From positions 35,801,851 through 35,865,850 of the forward strand of contig NC_079877.1 of the NCBI RefSeq assembly GCF_029227915.1: DNA of 64,000 bases, in the 5' to 3' direction. Shown piece after piece: positions 1 to 10,773 of the stretch (positions within the stretch are counted from its first letter, which is position 1; every line of letters starts with the position of its first letter). The position numbers were made by a program, and so were the translations under genes. Source of the stretch: Hydractinia symbiolongicarpus. Taxonomy: Eukaryota > Cnidaria > Hydrozoa > Anthoathecata > Hydractiniidae. Under the pieces are notes generated by a model. That model worked only from the letters and a program-made list of their open reading frames with translations, was not told the DNA's origin and ran no database searches.

Positions 1-3000
1 AACTTCTTTTATTCAGTGTCTCATCAAAAATGAAAACCTTTTTGAAAACTACAAGTCTCATGGGCTTTAGTGGTGAAATAATAATTTAAAAAATCGTTTT
101 GGAAATGAGTTTACTCCCAGGGTACTTTCTTTGTATACATTCGACTAAACGGGATAAACCCGGGATTTACGGGAAATTGCGGGTTTTCGTTTGCCGGCGA
201 TTAAACCACTTTCACTATGCGTCTCATCAAAAATGAAAACATTTCTGAAAACTACAAGTCTCATGCGTTTTAGTGGTAAAAATATAATTTAAAAAATCGT
301 TCGGGAAATGATTTTACTCCCTGGGTACTTTCTTTGTATACTTTTGACTATACGGGCTGAGTCCGGGATTTACGGGAAATCGCGCGTTTTCGTTTGCCGG
401 CGATTAAACTCCTTTTATTTAGAGGCTCATCAAAAATGAAAACATTTTTGAAAACTACAAGTCTCATGCGTTTTAGTGGTGAAAAGATAAATTAAAAAAT
501 CGTTCTGGAAATGAGTTTACTCACAGGGTACTTTCTTTGTAAACATTGGACTATACGGGACAAACCCGGGATTTAGGGAAATCGTGGTATTTCGTTTGCC
601 GGCGATTAAACCTCTTTCATTAAGCGTCTCATTAAAAATGAAAACATTTTTGAAAACTACAAGTCTCATGCGTTTTAGTGGTGAAAAGATAAATTAAAAA
701 ATCGTTCTGGAAATGAGTTTACTCACAGGGTACTTTCTTTGTAAACATTGGACTATACGGGACAAACCCGGGATTTAGGGAAATCGTGGTATTTCGTTTG
801 CCGGCGATTAAACCTCTTTCATTAAGCGTCTCATTAAAAATGAAAACATTTTTGGAAACTACAAGTCTCATTCGTTTTAGTGGTGCAAAAATAATTTGAA
901 AAATTGTTCGGGAAATCAGTTTACTCCCTGGGTACTTTCTTTATATTCATTCAACTATACGGGCCAAGCCCAGAATTTACGGGAAATCGCGGGTTTTCGT
1001 TTGCCGGCGATTAAACTTCTTTTATTCAGCGTCTCATCAAAAGTGAAAACACTTTTGAAAACTACAAGTCTCACGCGTCTTAGTGGTGAAAAAAAAATTC
1101 AAAAAATCGTTCGGGAAATGCGTTTACACCCTGGGTACTTTCTTTGTATACATTCGACTATACGGGCCAAGCCCTGGGTTTACGGGAAATCGCAGGTTTT
1201 CGTTTGCCGGCGATTAAACTCCTTTTATTCAGCGTCTCATCAAAAATGAAAACATTTTTGAAAACTACAAGTCTCATACGTTTTAGTGGTGAAAAGATTA
1301 TTTAAAAAATTTTTTTGGAAATGAGTTTACTCCCAGGGTACTTTCTTTGTATACATTCGACTAAACGGGCCAAACCCGGGATTTACGGGAAATCGCGGGT
1401 TTTCGTTTGCCGGCGATTAAACCACTTTCACTAAGCGTCTCATCAAAAATGAAAACATTTCTGAAAACTACAAGTCTCATGCGTTTTAGTGGTAAAAATA
1501 TAATTTAAAAAATCGTTCGGGAAATGATTTTACTCCCTGGGTAATTTCTTTGTATACTTTTGACTATACGGGCAGAGTCCGGGATTTACGGGAAATCGCG
1601 CGGTTTCGTTTGCCGGCGATTAAACTCCTTTTATTTAGAGTCTCATCAAAAATGAAAACATTTTTGAAAACTACAAGTCTCATGCGTTTTAGTGGTGAAA
1701 AGATAATTTAAAAAATCGTTCTGGAAATGAGTTTACTCACAGGGTACTTTCTTTGTAAACATTCGACTATACGGGACAAACCCGGGATTTAGGGAAATCG
1801 TGGTATTTTGTTTGCCGGCGATTAAACCTCTTTCATTAAGCGTCTCATTAAAAATGAAAACATTTTTGGAAACTACAAGTCTCATTCGTTCTAGTGGTGC
1901 AGAAATAATTTGAAAAATCGTTCGGGAAATCAGTTTACTCCCTGGGTACTTTCTTTATATGCATTCAACTATACGGGCCAAGCCCAGAATTTACGGGAAA
2001 TCGCGGGTTTTCGTTTGCCGGCGATTAAACTTCTTTTATTCAGCGTCTCATCAAAAGTGAAAACACTTTTGAAAACTACAAGTCTCACGCGTCTTAGTGG
2101 TGAAAAAAAAATTCAAAAAATCGTTCGGGAAATGCGTTTACACCCTGTGTACTTTCTTTGTATACATTCGACTATACGCGCCAAGCCCGGGGTTTACGGG
2201 AAATCGCGGGTTTTCGTTTGCCGGCGAATAAACTTCTTTTATTCAGTGTCTCATCAAAAATGAAAACCTTTTTGAAAACTACAAGTCTCATGGGCTTTAG
2301 TGGTGAAATAATAATTTAAAAAATCGTTTTGGAAATGAGTTTACTCCCAGGGTACTTTCTTTGTATACATTCGACTAAACGGGATAAACCCGGGATTTAC
2401 GGGAAATTGCGGGTTTTCGTTTGCCGGCGATTAAACCACTTTCACTATGCGTCTCATCAAAAATGAAAACATTTCTGAAAACTACAAGTCTCATGCGTTT
2501 TAGTGGTAAAAATATAATTTAAAAAATCGTTCGGGAAATGATTTTACTCCCTGGGTACTTTCTTTGTATACTTTTGACTATACGGGCTGAGTCCGGGATT
2601 TACGGGAAATCGCGCGGTTTCGTTTGCCGGCGATTAAACTCCTTTTATTTAGAGGCTCATCAAAAATGAAAACATTTTTGAAAACTACAAGTCTCATGCG
2701 TTTTAGTGGTGAAAAGATAAATTAAAAAATCGTTCTGGAAATGAGTTTACTCACAGGGTACTTTCTTTGTAAACATTGGACTATACGGGACAAACCCGGG
2801 ATTTAGGGAAATCGTGGTATTTCGTTTGCCGGCGATTAAACCTCTTTCATTAAGCGTCTCATTAAAAATGAAAACATTTTTGAAAACTACAAGTCTCATG
2901 CGTTTTAGTGGTGAAAAGATAAATTAAAAAATCGTTCTGGAAATGAGTTTACTCACAGGGTACTTTCTTTGTAAACATTGGACTATACGGGACAAACCTG

Positions 3001-6000
3001 GGATTTAGGGAAATCGTGGTATTTCGTTTGCCGGCGATTAAACCTCTTTCATTAAGCGTCTCATTAAAAATGAAAACATTTTTGGAAACTACAAGTCTCA
3101 TTCGTTTTAGTGGTGCAAAAATAATTTGAAAAATTGTTCGGGAAATCAGTTTACTCCCTGGGTACTTTCTTTATATTCATTCAACTATACGGGCCAAGCC
3201 CAGAATTTACGGGAAATCGCGGGTTTTCGTTTGCCGGCGATTAAACTTCTTTTATTCAGCGTCTCATCAAAAGTGAAAACACTTTTGAAAACTACAAGTC
3301 TCACGCGTCTTAGTGGTGAAAAAAAAATTCAAAAAATCGTTCGGGAAATGCGTTTACACCCTGGGTACTTTCTTTGTATACATTCGACTATACGGGCCAA
3401 GCCCGGGGTTTACGGGAAATCGCGGGTTTTCGTTTGCCGGCGAATAAACTTCTTTTATTCAGTGTCTCATCAAAAATGAAAACATTTTTGAAAACTACAA
3501 GTCTCATGCGTTTTAGTGGTGAAAAGATAAATTAAAAAATCGTTCTGGAAATGAGTTTACTCACAGGGTACTTTCTTTGTAAACATTGGACTATACGGGA
3601 CAAACCCGGGATTTAGGGAAATCGTGGTATTTCGTTTGCCGGCGATTAAACCTCTTTCATTAAGCGTCTCATTAAAAATGAAAACATTTTTGAAAACTAC
3701 AAGTCTCATGCGTTTTAGTGGTGAAAAGATAAATTAAAAAATCGTTCTGGAAATGAGTTTACTCACAGGGTACTTTCTTTGTAAACATTGGACTATACGG
3801 GACAAACCCGGGATTTAGGGAAATCGTGGTATTTCGTTTGCCGGCGATTAAACCTCTTTCATTAAGCGTCTCATTAAAAATGAAAACATTTTTGGAAACT
3901 ACAAGTCTCATTCGTTTTAGTGGTGCAAAAATAATTTGAAAAATTGTTCGGGAAATCAGTTTACTCCCTGGGTACTTTCTTTATATTCATTCAACTATAC
4001 GGGCCAAGCCCAGAATTTACGGGAAATCGCGGGTTTTCGTTTGCCGGCGATTAAACTTCTTTTATTCAGCGTCTCATCAAAAGTGAAAACACTTTTGAAA
4101 ACTACAAGTCTCACGCGTCTTAGTGGTGAAAAAAAAATTCAAAAAATCGTTCGGGAAATGCGTTTACACCCTGGGTACTTTCTTTGTATACATTCGACTA
4201 TACGGGCCAAGCCCGGGGTTTACGGGAAATCGCGGGTTTTCGTTTGCCGGCGAATAAACTTCTTTTATTCAGTGTGTCATCAAAAATGAAAACATTTTTG
4301 AAAACTACAAGTCTCATGCGTTTTAGTGGTGAAAAAATAATTTAAAAAATCGTTCGGGAAATGAGATTACTCCCTGGGTACTTTCTTTGTATACTTTTGA
4401 CTATACGGGCCGAGTCCGGGATTTACGGGAAATCGCAGGTTTTCGTTTGCCGGCGATTGAACTCCTTTTATTCAGCGTCTCATCAAAAATGAAAACATTT
4501 TTGAAAACTACAAGTCTCATGCGATTTAGTGGTGAAAAGATAATTTAAAAAATCGTTCTGGAAATGAGTTTACTCACAGGGTACTTTCTTTGTAAACATT
4601 CGACTATACGGGACAAGCCCGGGATTTAGGGAAATCGTGGTATTTCGTTTGCCGGTGATTAAACCTCTTTCATTAAGCGTCTCATTAAAAATAAAAACAT
4701 TTTTGAAAACTACAAGTCTCATTCGTTCTAGTGGTGCAGAAATAATTTGAAAAATCGTTCGGGAAATCAGTTTACTCCCTGGGTACTTTCTTCATATACA
4801 TTCAACTATACGGGCCAAGCCCAGAATTTACGGGAAATCGCGGGTTTTCGTTTGCCAGCGATTAAACTTCTTTTATTCAGCGTCTCATCAAAAGTGAAAA
4901 CACTTTTGAAAACTACAAGTCTCACGCGTCTTAGTGGTGAAAAAAAAATTCAAAAAATCGTTCGGGAAATGCGTTTACACCCTGGGTACTTTCTTTGTAT
5001 ACATTCGACTATACGGGCCAAGCCCGGGGTTTACGGGAAATCGCGGGTTTTCGTTTGCCGGCGAATAAACTTCTTTTATTCAGTGTCTCATCAAAAATGA
5101 AAACATTTTTGAAAACTACAAGTCTCATGCGTTTTAGTGGTGAAAAAATAATTTAAAAAATCGTTCGGGAAATAAGATTACTCCCTGGGTACTTTCTTTG
5201 TATACTTTTGACTATACGGGCCGAGTCCGGGATTTACGGGAAATCGCAGGTGTTCGTTTGCCGGCGATTGAACTCCTTTTATTCAGCGTCTCATCAAGAA
5301 TGAAAACATTTTTGAAAACTACAAGTCTCATGCGATTTAGTGGTGAAAAGATAATTTAAAAAATCGTTCTGGAAATGAGTTTACTCACAGGGTACTTTCT
5401 TTGTAAACATTCGACTAAACGGGATAAACCCGGGATTTACGGGAAATTGCGGGTTTTCGTTTACCGGCGATTAAACCACTTTCACTAAGCGTCTCATCAA
5501 AAATGAAAACATTTCTGAAAACTACAAGTCTCATGCGTTTTAGTGGTAAAAATATAATTTAAAAAATCGTTCGGGAAATGATTTTACTCCCTGGGTACTT
5601 TCTTTGTATACTTTTGACTATACGGGCTGAGTCCGGGATTTACGGGAAATCGCGCGGTTTCGTTTGCCGGCGATTAAACTCCTTTTATTTAGAGGCTCAT
5701 CAAAAATGAAAACATTTTTGAAAACTACAAGTCTCATGCGTTTTAGTGGTGAAAAGATAAATTAAAAAATCGTTCTGGAAATGAGTTTACTCACAGGGTA
5801 CTTTCTTTGTAAACATTGGACTATACGGGACAAACCCGGGATTTAGGGAAATCGTGGTATTTCGTTTGCCGGCGATTAAACCTCTTTCATTAAGCGTCTC
5901 ATTAAAAATGAAAACATTTTTGAAAACTACAAGTCTCATGCGTTTTAGTGGTGAAAAGATAAATTAAAAAATCGTTCTGGAAATGAGTTTACTCACAGGG

Positions 6001-7620
6001 TACTTTCTTTGTAAACATTGGACTATACGGGACAAACCCGGGATTTAGGGAAATCGTGGTATTTCGTTTGCCGGCGATTAAACCTCTTTCATTAAGCGTC
6101 TCATTAAAAATGAAAACATTTTTGGAAACTACAAGTCTCATTCGTTTTAGTGGTGCAAAAATAATTTGAAAAATTGTTCGGGAAATCAGTTTACTCCCTG
6201 GGTACTTTCTTTATATTCATTCAACTATACGGGCCAAGCCCAGAATTTACGGGAAATCGCGGGTTTTCGTTTGCCGGCGATTAAACTTCTTTTATTCAGC
6301 GTCTCATCAAAAGTGAAAACACTTTTGAAAACTACAAGTCTCACGCGTCTTAGTGGTGAAAAAAAAATTCAAAAAATCGTTCGGGAAATGCGTTTACACC
6401 CTGGGTACTTTCTTTGTATACATTCGACTATACGGGCCAAGCCCGGGGTTTACGGGAAATCGCGCGTTTTCGTTTGCCGGCGAATAAACTTCTTTTATTC
6501 AGTGTCTCATCAAAAATGAAAACATTTTTGAAAACTACAAGTCTCATGCGTTTTAGTGGTGAAAAAATAATTTAAAAAATCGTTCGGGAAATGAGATTAC
6601 TCCCTGGGTACTTTCTTTGTATACTTTTGACTATACGGGCCGAGTCCGGGATTTACGGGAAATCGCAGGTTTTCGTTTGCCGGCGATTGAACTCCTTTTA
6701 TTCAGCGTCTCATCAAGAATGAAAACATTTTTGAAAACTACAAGTCTCATGCGATTTAGTGGTGAAAAGATAATTTAAAAAATCGTTCTGGAAATGAGTT
6801 TACTCACAGGGTACTTTCTTTGTAAACATTCGACTATACGGGACAAGCCCGGGATTTAGGGAAATCGTGGTATTTCGTTTGCCGGTGATTATACCTCTTT
6901 CATTAAGCGTCTCATTAAAAATAAAAACATTTTTGAAAACTACAAGTCTCATTCGTTCTAGTGGTGCAGAAATAATTTGAAAAATCGTTCGGGAAATCAG
7001 TTTACTCCCTGGGTACTTTCTTCATATACATTCAACTATACGGGCCAAGCCCAGAATTTACGGGAAATCGCGGGTTTTCGTTTGCCGGCGATTAAACTTC
7101 TTTTATTCAGCGTCTCATCAAAAGTGAAAACACTTTTGAAAACTACAAGTCTCACGCGTCTTAGTGGTGAAAAAAAAATTCAAAAAATCGTTCGGGAAAT
7201 GCGTTTACACCCTGGGTACTTTCTTTGTATACATTCGACTATACGGGCCAAGCCCGGGGTTTACGGGAAATCGCGGGTTTTCGTTTGCCGGCGAATAAAC
7301 TTCTTTTATTCAGTGTCTCATCAAAAATGAAAACATTTTTGAAAACTACAAGTCTCATGCGTTTTAGTGGTGAAAAAATAATTTAAAAAATCGTTCGGGA
7401 AATGAGATTACTCCCTGGGTACTTTCTTTGTATACTTTTGACTATACGGGCCGAGTCCGGGATTTACGGGAAATCGCAGGTGTTCGTTTGCCGGCGATTG
7501 AACTCCTTTTATTCAGCGTCTCATCAAGAATGAAAACATTTTTGAAAACTACAAGTCTCATGCGATTTAGTGGTGAAAAGATAATTTAAAAAATCGTTCT
7601 GGAAATGAGTTTACTCACAG
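1..7620 (+). repeat. 11-mer higher-order repeat region (2,230-bp unit) with 4-mer insertions
   Basis: Bases 1 to about 1170 recur at 2231 to about 3400 at an offset of exactly 2,230 bp (11 monomers), sharing private changes such as CACTATGCG near 214-218 and 2444-2448. A third copy of the 2361-3470 part lies at about 5410-6510, offset 3,040 bp (15 monomers = 11 + 4). The segment 4290-5390 recurs at 6520-7620, again at 2,230 bp. The second unit is lengthened by an 810-bp (4-mer) tandem copy. The copies differ by only scattered single bases, so this is a recently homogenised unit. Confidence 0.85.
2670..4289 (+). repeat. 810-bp (4-monomer) tandem duplication
   Basis: 2670-3479 and 3480-4289 match at 810 bp. 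Both contain two successive monomers with the unusual GATAAATTAAAAAATCG segment and ACATTGGACTATACGGG, then the GTGCAAAAATAATTTG monomer, then the AAAAGTGAAAACACTTTTG monomer. Visible differences include CAAACCTGGG at 2994-3003 against CAAACCCGGG in the second copy, and GTGTCTCATC against GTGTGTCATC at the end of the second copy (near 4273). The insertion explains why the 11-mer offset in this region rises from 2,230 to 3,040 bp for flanking markers. Confidence 0.85.
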
Positions 7621-7994
7621 GGTACTTTCTTTGTAAACATTCGAATATACGGGACAAGCCCGGGATTTAGGGAAATCGTGGTATTTCGTTTGCCGGTGAT
7701 TAAACCTCTTTCATTAAGCGTCTCATTAAAAATAAAAACATTTTTAAAAACTACAAGTCTCATTCGTTCTAGTGGTGCAGAAATAATTTGAAAAATCGTT
7801 CGGGAAATCAGTTTACTCCCTGGGTACTTTCTTCATATACATTCAACTATACGGGCCAAGCCCGGGATTTATGGGAAATCGCGGATTTTCGTTTGCCGGC
7901 GATTAAACCTCTTTCATTAAGCGTCTCATCAAAAATGAAAACATTTTTGAAAACAACATATCTCATGCGTTTTAGTGGTGAAAAAATAATTTAA
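4290..7994 (+). repeat. 811-bp 4-mer copies carrying the ATGAGATTACTCC marker
   Basis: The rare marker ATGAGATTACTCC (in place of ATGAGTTTACTCC) occurs near 4361, 6592 and 7402, and as ATAAGATTACTCC near 5172. Markers in this stretch recur at 811 bp (for example 4747 to 5100 region against the following unit, and 6977 against 7788) and at 2,230 bp (4747 to 6977). The region also holds the TGATTGAACTCC and TCATCAAGAATG variants, which mark the same monomer in every copy. The pattern is 4-mers nested inside the 11-mer. The last unit, from about 7788, changes into a different subtype with ACAACATATCTCATGCG. Confidence 0.8.
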
Positions 7995-8846
7995 AAAATC
8001 GTTCGGGAAATGAGTTTACTCCCTGGGTACTTTCTTTGTATACTTTTGACTAAACGGGCGAAGTCCGGGATTTACGGGAAATCGCGGGTTTTCGTGTGCC
8101 GGCGATTAAACTTCTTTTATTCAGCGTCCCATCAAAAATAAAAACATTTTTAAAAACTACAAGACTCATGCGTTTTAGTGGTGAAAAAATAATTTAAAAA
8201 ATCGTTCGGGAAATGAGTTTACTCCCTGGGTACTTTCTTTGTATACTTTTGACTATACGGGCCGAGTCCGGGATTTACGGGAATTCGCAGGTTTTCGTTT
8301 GCCGGCGATTAAACTCCTTTTATTCAGCGTCTCATCAAGAATGAAAACATTTTTGAAAACTACAAGTCTCATGCGTTTTAGTGGTAAAAAGATAATTTAA
8401 AAAATCGTTCTGGAAATGAGTTTACTCACAGGGTACTTTCTTTGTAAACATTCGACTATACGGGACAAGCCCGGGATTTTGGGAAATCGTGGTATTTCGT
8501 TTGCCGGCGATTAAACCTCTTTCATTAAGCGTCTCATTAAAAATAAAAACATTTTTGAAAACTACAAGTCGCATTCGTTCTTGTGGTGCAGAAATAATTT
8601 AAAAAATCGTTCTGGAAATGAGTTTACTCACAGGTTACTTTCTTTGCATACATTCGACTATACGGGCCAAGCCCGGGATTTACAGAAAATCGCGGGTTTT
8701 CGTTTGCCGGCTATTAAACCACATTCATTAAGCGTCTTATTAAAAATGAAAACATTTTTGGAAACTACAAGTCTCACGCGTTTTAGTGGTGAAAAAATAA
8801 TTTAAAAAATCGTTCAGGAAATGAGTTTACTCACTGGGTACTTTCT
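7621..8846 (+). repeat. Mixed monomers with ACATATCTC and AAGTCGCATTCG markers
   Basis: About six monomers of several subtypes. One carries ACAACATATCTCATGCG, one has GTGTGCCGGCG with GCGTCCCATCAAAAATAAA, one has CCCGGGATTTTGGGAAATCG, and one has AAGTCGCATTCGTTCTTG followed by CTTTGCATACATTCG. The same order recurs at about 36.7-38.4 kb at a constant offset of 29,681 bp, and several of its markers return between 40 and 44 kb. No gene or foreign insertion is seen here. Confidence 0.8.
8056..8088 (+). other. Four-GGG tract, candidate long-loop G-quadruplex motif (example)
   Basis: GGG triplets lie at 8056-8058, 8067-8069, 8076-8078 and 8086-8088, separated by 8, 6 and 7 bases on the + strand. 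This just misses the usual 1-7 base loop rule because of the first loop, and passes relaxed rules. Equivalent tracts recur in many monomers. Common variants remove one triplet: ATCGCAGG for ATCGCGGG, ACGTGAAAT for ACGGGAAAT, or TTAGGGAAAT with CGTGG. The motif is therefore polymorphic along the array. Folding is a prediction only. Confidence 0.5.
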
Positions 8847-10564
8847 TTGTATACTTTTGACTATACGGGCCAAGCCCGGGGTTTACGGGAAATCGCGGGT
8901 TTTCGTTTGCCGGCGAATAAACTTCTTTTATTCAGTGTCTCATCAAAAATGAAAACATTTTTGAAAACTACAAGTCTCATGCGTTTTGGTGGTGAAAAAA
9001 AAATTCAAAAAATCGTTCGGGAAATGAGTTTACACCCTGGGTACTTTCTTTGTATACATTCGACTATACGGGCCAAGCCCGGGATTTACGTGAAATCGCG
9101 GGTTTTCGTTTGCCGGCGATTAAACATCTTTCATTAAGCGTCTCATCAAAAATGAAAATATTTTTGAAAACTACAAGTCTCATGCGTTTTAGTGGTGAAA
9201 AAATAATTTAAAAAATCGTTCGGGAAATGAGTTTACTCCCTGGGTACTTTCTTTGTATACTTTTGACTATATGGGCCGAGTCCGGGGTTTACGGGAAATG
9301 GCGGGTTTTCGTTTGCCGGCGATTAAACTTCTTTTAATCAGGGTCTCATCAAAAATGAAAACATTTTTGAAAACTACAAGTCTCATGCGTTTTGGTGGTG
9401 AAAAAAAAATTCAAAAAATCGTTCGGGAAATGAGTTTACACCCTGGGTACTTTCTTTGTATACTTTTGACTATACGGGCCGAGTCCGGGAGTTACGGGAA
9501 GTCGTGGGTTTTCGTTTGCCGGCGATTAAACTTCTTTTATTCAGCGTCTCATCAAAAATGAAAACATTTTTAAAAACTACAAGTCTCATGGGCTTTAGTG
9601 GTGAAAAAAAAATCCAAAAATCGTTCAGGAAATGAGTTTACTCCCTGGGTACTTTCTTTGTATACTTTTGACTATACGGGCCAAGCCCGGGGTTTACGGG
9701 AAATCGCAGGTTTTCGTTTGCCGGCGAATAAACTTCTTTTATTCAGTGTCTCATCAAAAATGAAAACATTTTTGAAAACTACAAGTCTCATGCGTTTTGG
9801 TGGTGAAAAAAAAATTCAAAAAATCGTTCGGGAAATGAGTTTACACCCTGGGTACTTTCTTTGTATACATTCGACTATACGGGCCAAGCCCGGGATTTAC
9901 GTGAAATCGCGGGTTTTCGTTTGCCAGCGATTAAACTCGTTTTATTCAGCGTCTCATCAAAAATGAAAACATTTTTGAAAACTACAAGTCTCATGCGTTT
10001 TAGTGGTGAAAAGATATTTTAAAAAATCGTTCTGGAAATGAGTTTACTCACAGGGTACTTTCTTTGTAAACATTCGACTATACGGGAGAAGCCCGGGATT
10101 TAGGGAAATCGTGGTATTTCGTTTGCCGGCGATTAAACCTCTTTCATTAACCGTCTTATTAAAAATGAAAACATTTTTGGAAACTACAAGTCTCACGCGT
10201 TTTAGTGGTGAAAAAATAATTTAAAAAATCGTTCAGGAAATGAGTTTACTCACTGGGTACTTTCTTTGTATATTTTTGACTATACGGGCCAAGCCCGGGG
10301 TTTACGGGAAATCGCGGGATTTCGTTTGACGGCGAATAAACTTCTTTTATTCAGTGTCTCATCAAAAATGAAAACATTTTTGAAAACTACAAGTCTCATG
10401 CGTTTTGGTGGTGAAAAAAAAATTCAAAAAATCGTTCCGGAAATGAGTTTACACCCTGGGTACTTTCTTTGTATACTTTTGACTATACGGGCCAAGCCCG
10501 GGGTTTACGGGAAATCGCAGGTTTTCGTTTGCCGGCGAATAAACTTCTTTTATTCAGTGTCTCA

Positions 10565-10586
10565 TCAAAAATGAAAACATTTTTGA
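10565..10586 (+). repeat. Perfect 9-bp inverted repeat with AAAA loop, example of a per-monomer dyad
   Basis: The arm TCAAAAATG at 10565-10573 is followed by AAAA (10574-10577) and then its exact reverse complement CATTTTTGA (10578-10586). The same dyad occurs in most monomers of the window, so about every 203 bp. Some subtypes weaken it: CATTTCTGA carries one mismatch, TATTTTTGA loses the loop-closing pair, and the TTAAAAATG...CATTTTTGG subtype keeps 7 bp. It could extrude as a small hairpin or serve as a symmetric protein site; neither is shown by the sequence. The arms are A/T-rich, so intrinsic stability is modest. Confidence 0.85.
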
Positions 10587-10773
10587 AAACTACAAGTCTC
10601 ATGCGTTTTGGTGGTGAAAAAAAAATTCAAAAAATCGTTCGGGAAATGAGTTTACACCCTGGGTACTTTCTTTGTATACATTCGACTATACGGGCCAAGC
10701 CCGGGATTTACGTGAAATCGCGGGTTTTCGTTTGCCGGCGATTAAACATCTTTCATTAAGCGTCTCATCAAAA
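10571..10773 (+). repeat. Example of one complete 203-bp monomer
   Basis: One unit counted from ATG of ATGAAAACATTTTTG to the base before the next equivalent ATG is 203 bp. In order it holds: the A/T-rich start with the second half of an inverted repeat; TACAAGTCTCATGCGTTTTGG; an A-run segment; ATCGTTCGGGAAATGAG; CCCTGGGTACTTTCTTTG; GTATAC; ACTATACGGGCCAAGCCCGGG; ATCGCGGGTTTTCGTTTGCC; GGCGATTAAAC; and TTCATTAAGCGTCTCATC. Because 203 = 3x67+2, every reading frame rotates from monomer to monomer, which argues against selection as a coding repeat. This copy is of the ATTCAAAAAA subtype common between 8.8 and 17 kb. Confidence 0.93.

Noticed and set aside
1741-1800. Telomere-like TTTAGGG in the CCCGGGATTTAGGGAAATCG monomers
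   Set aside because: It occurs once per monomer of one subtype through a 1-bp deletion of TTTACGGG, never in tandem.
8001-8010. Possible Pol III B box (GTTCGGGAA)
   Set aside because: It only partly fits the GGTTCGANTCC consensus, no A box lies at a suitable distance, and no tRNA or SINE body is present.
9598-9966. Longest open frame (122 codons) and about 120 other frames of 62-117 codons on both strands
   Set aside because: They recur at the monomer period, overlap in shifted frames, start mainly at TTG or GTG, have no recognisable domain, and exist only because some monomers lost a stop. The unit is not a multiple of three.
10565-10700. Curved DNA from phased A-tracts
   Set aside because: A- and T-runs in the A/T-rich half are spaced about 6-7 bp apart, not 10-11 bp, so simple phased bending is not supported.
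10571-10773. Monomer as an ancient dimer of two ~101-bp halves, suggested by the 100-bp deletion
   Set aside because: The two halves share only short words such as CGGGAAAT at about 72 bp spacing, with no co-linear similarity; the deletion length looks like coincidence.
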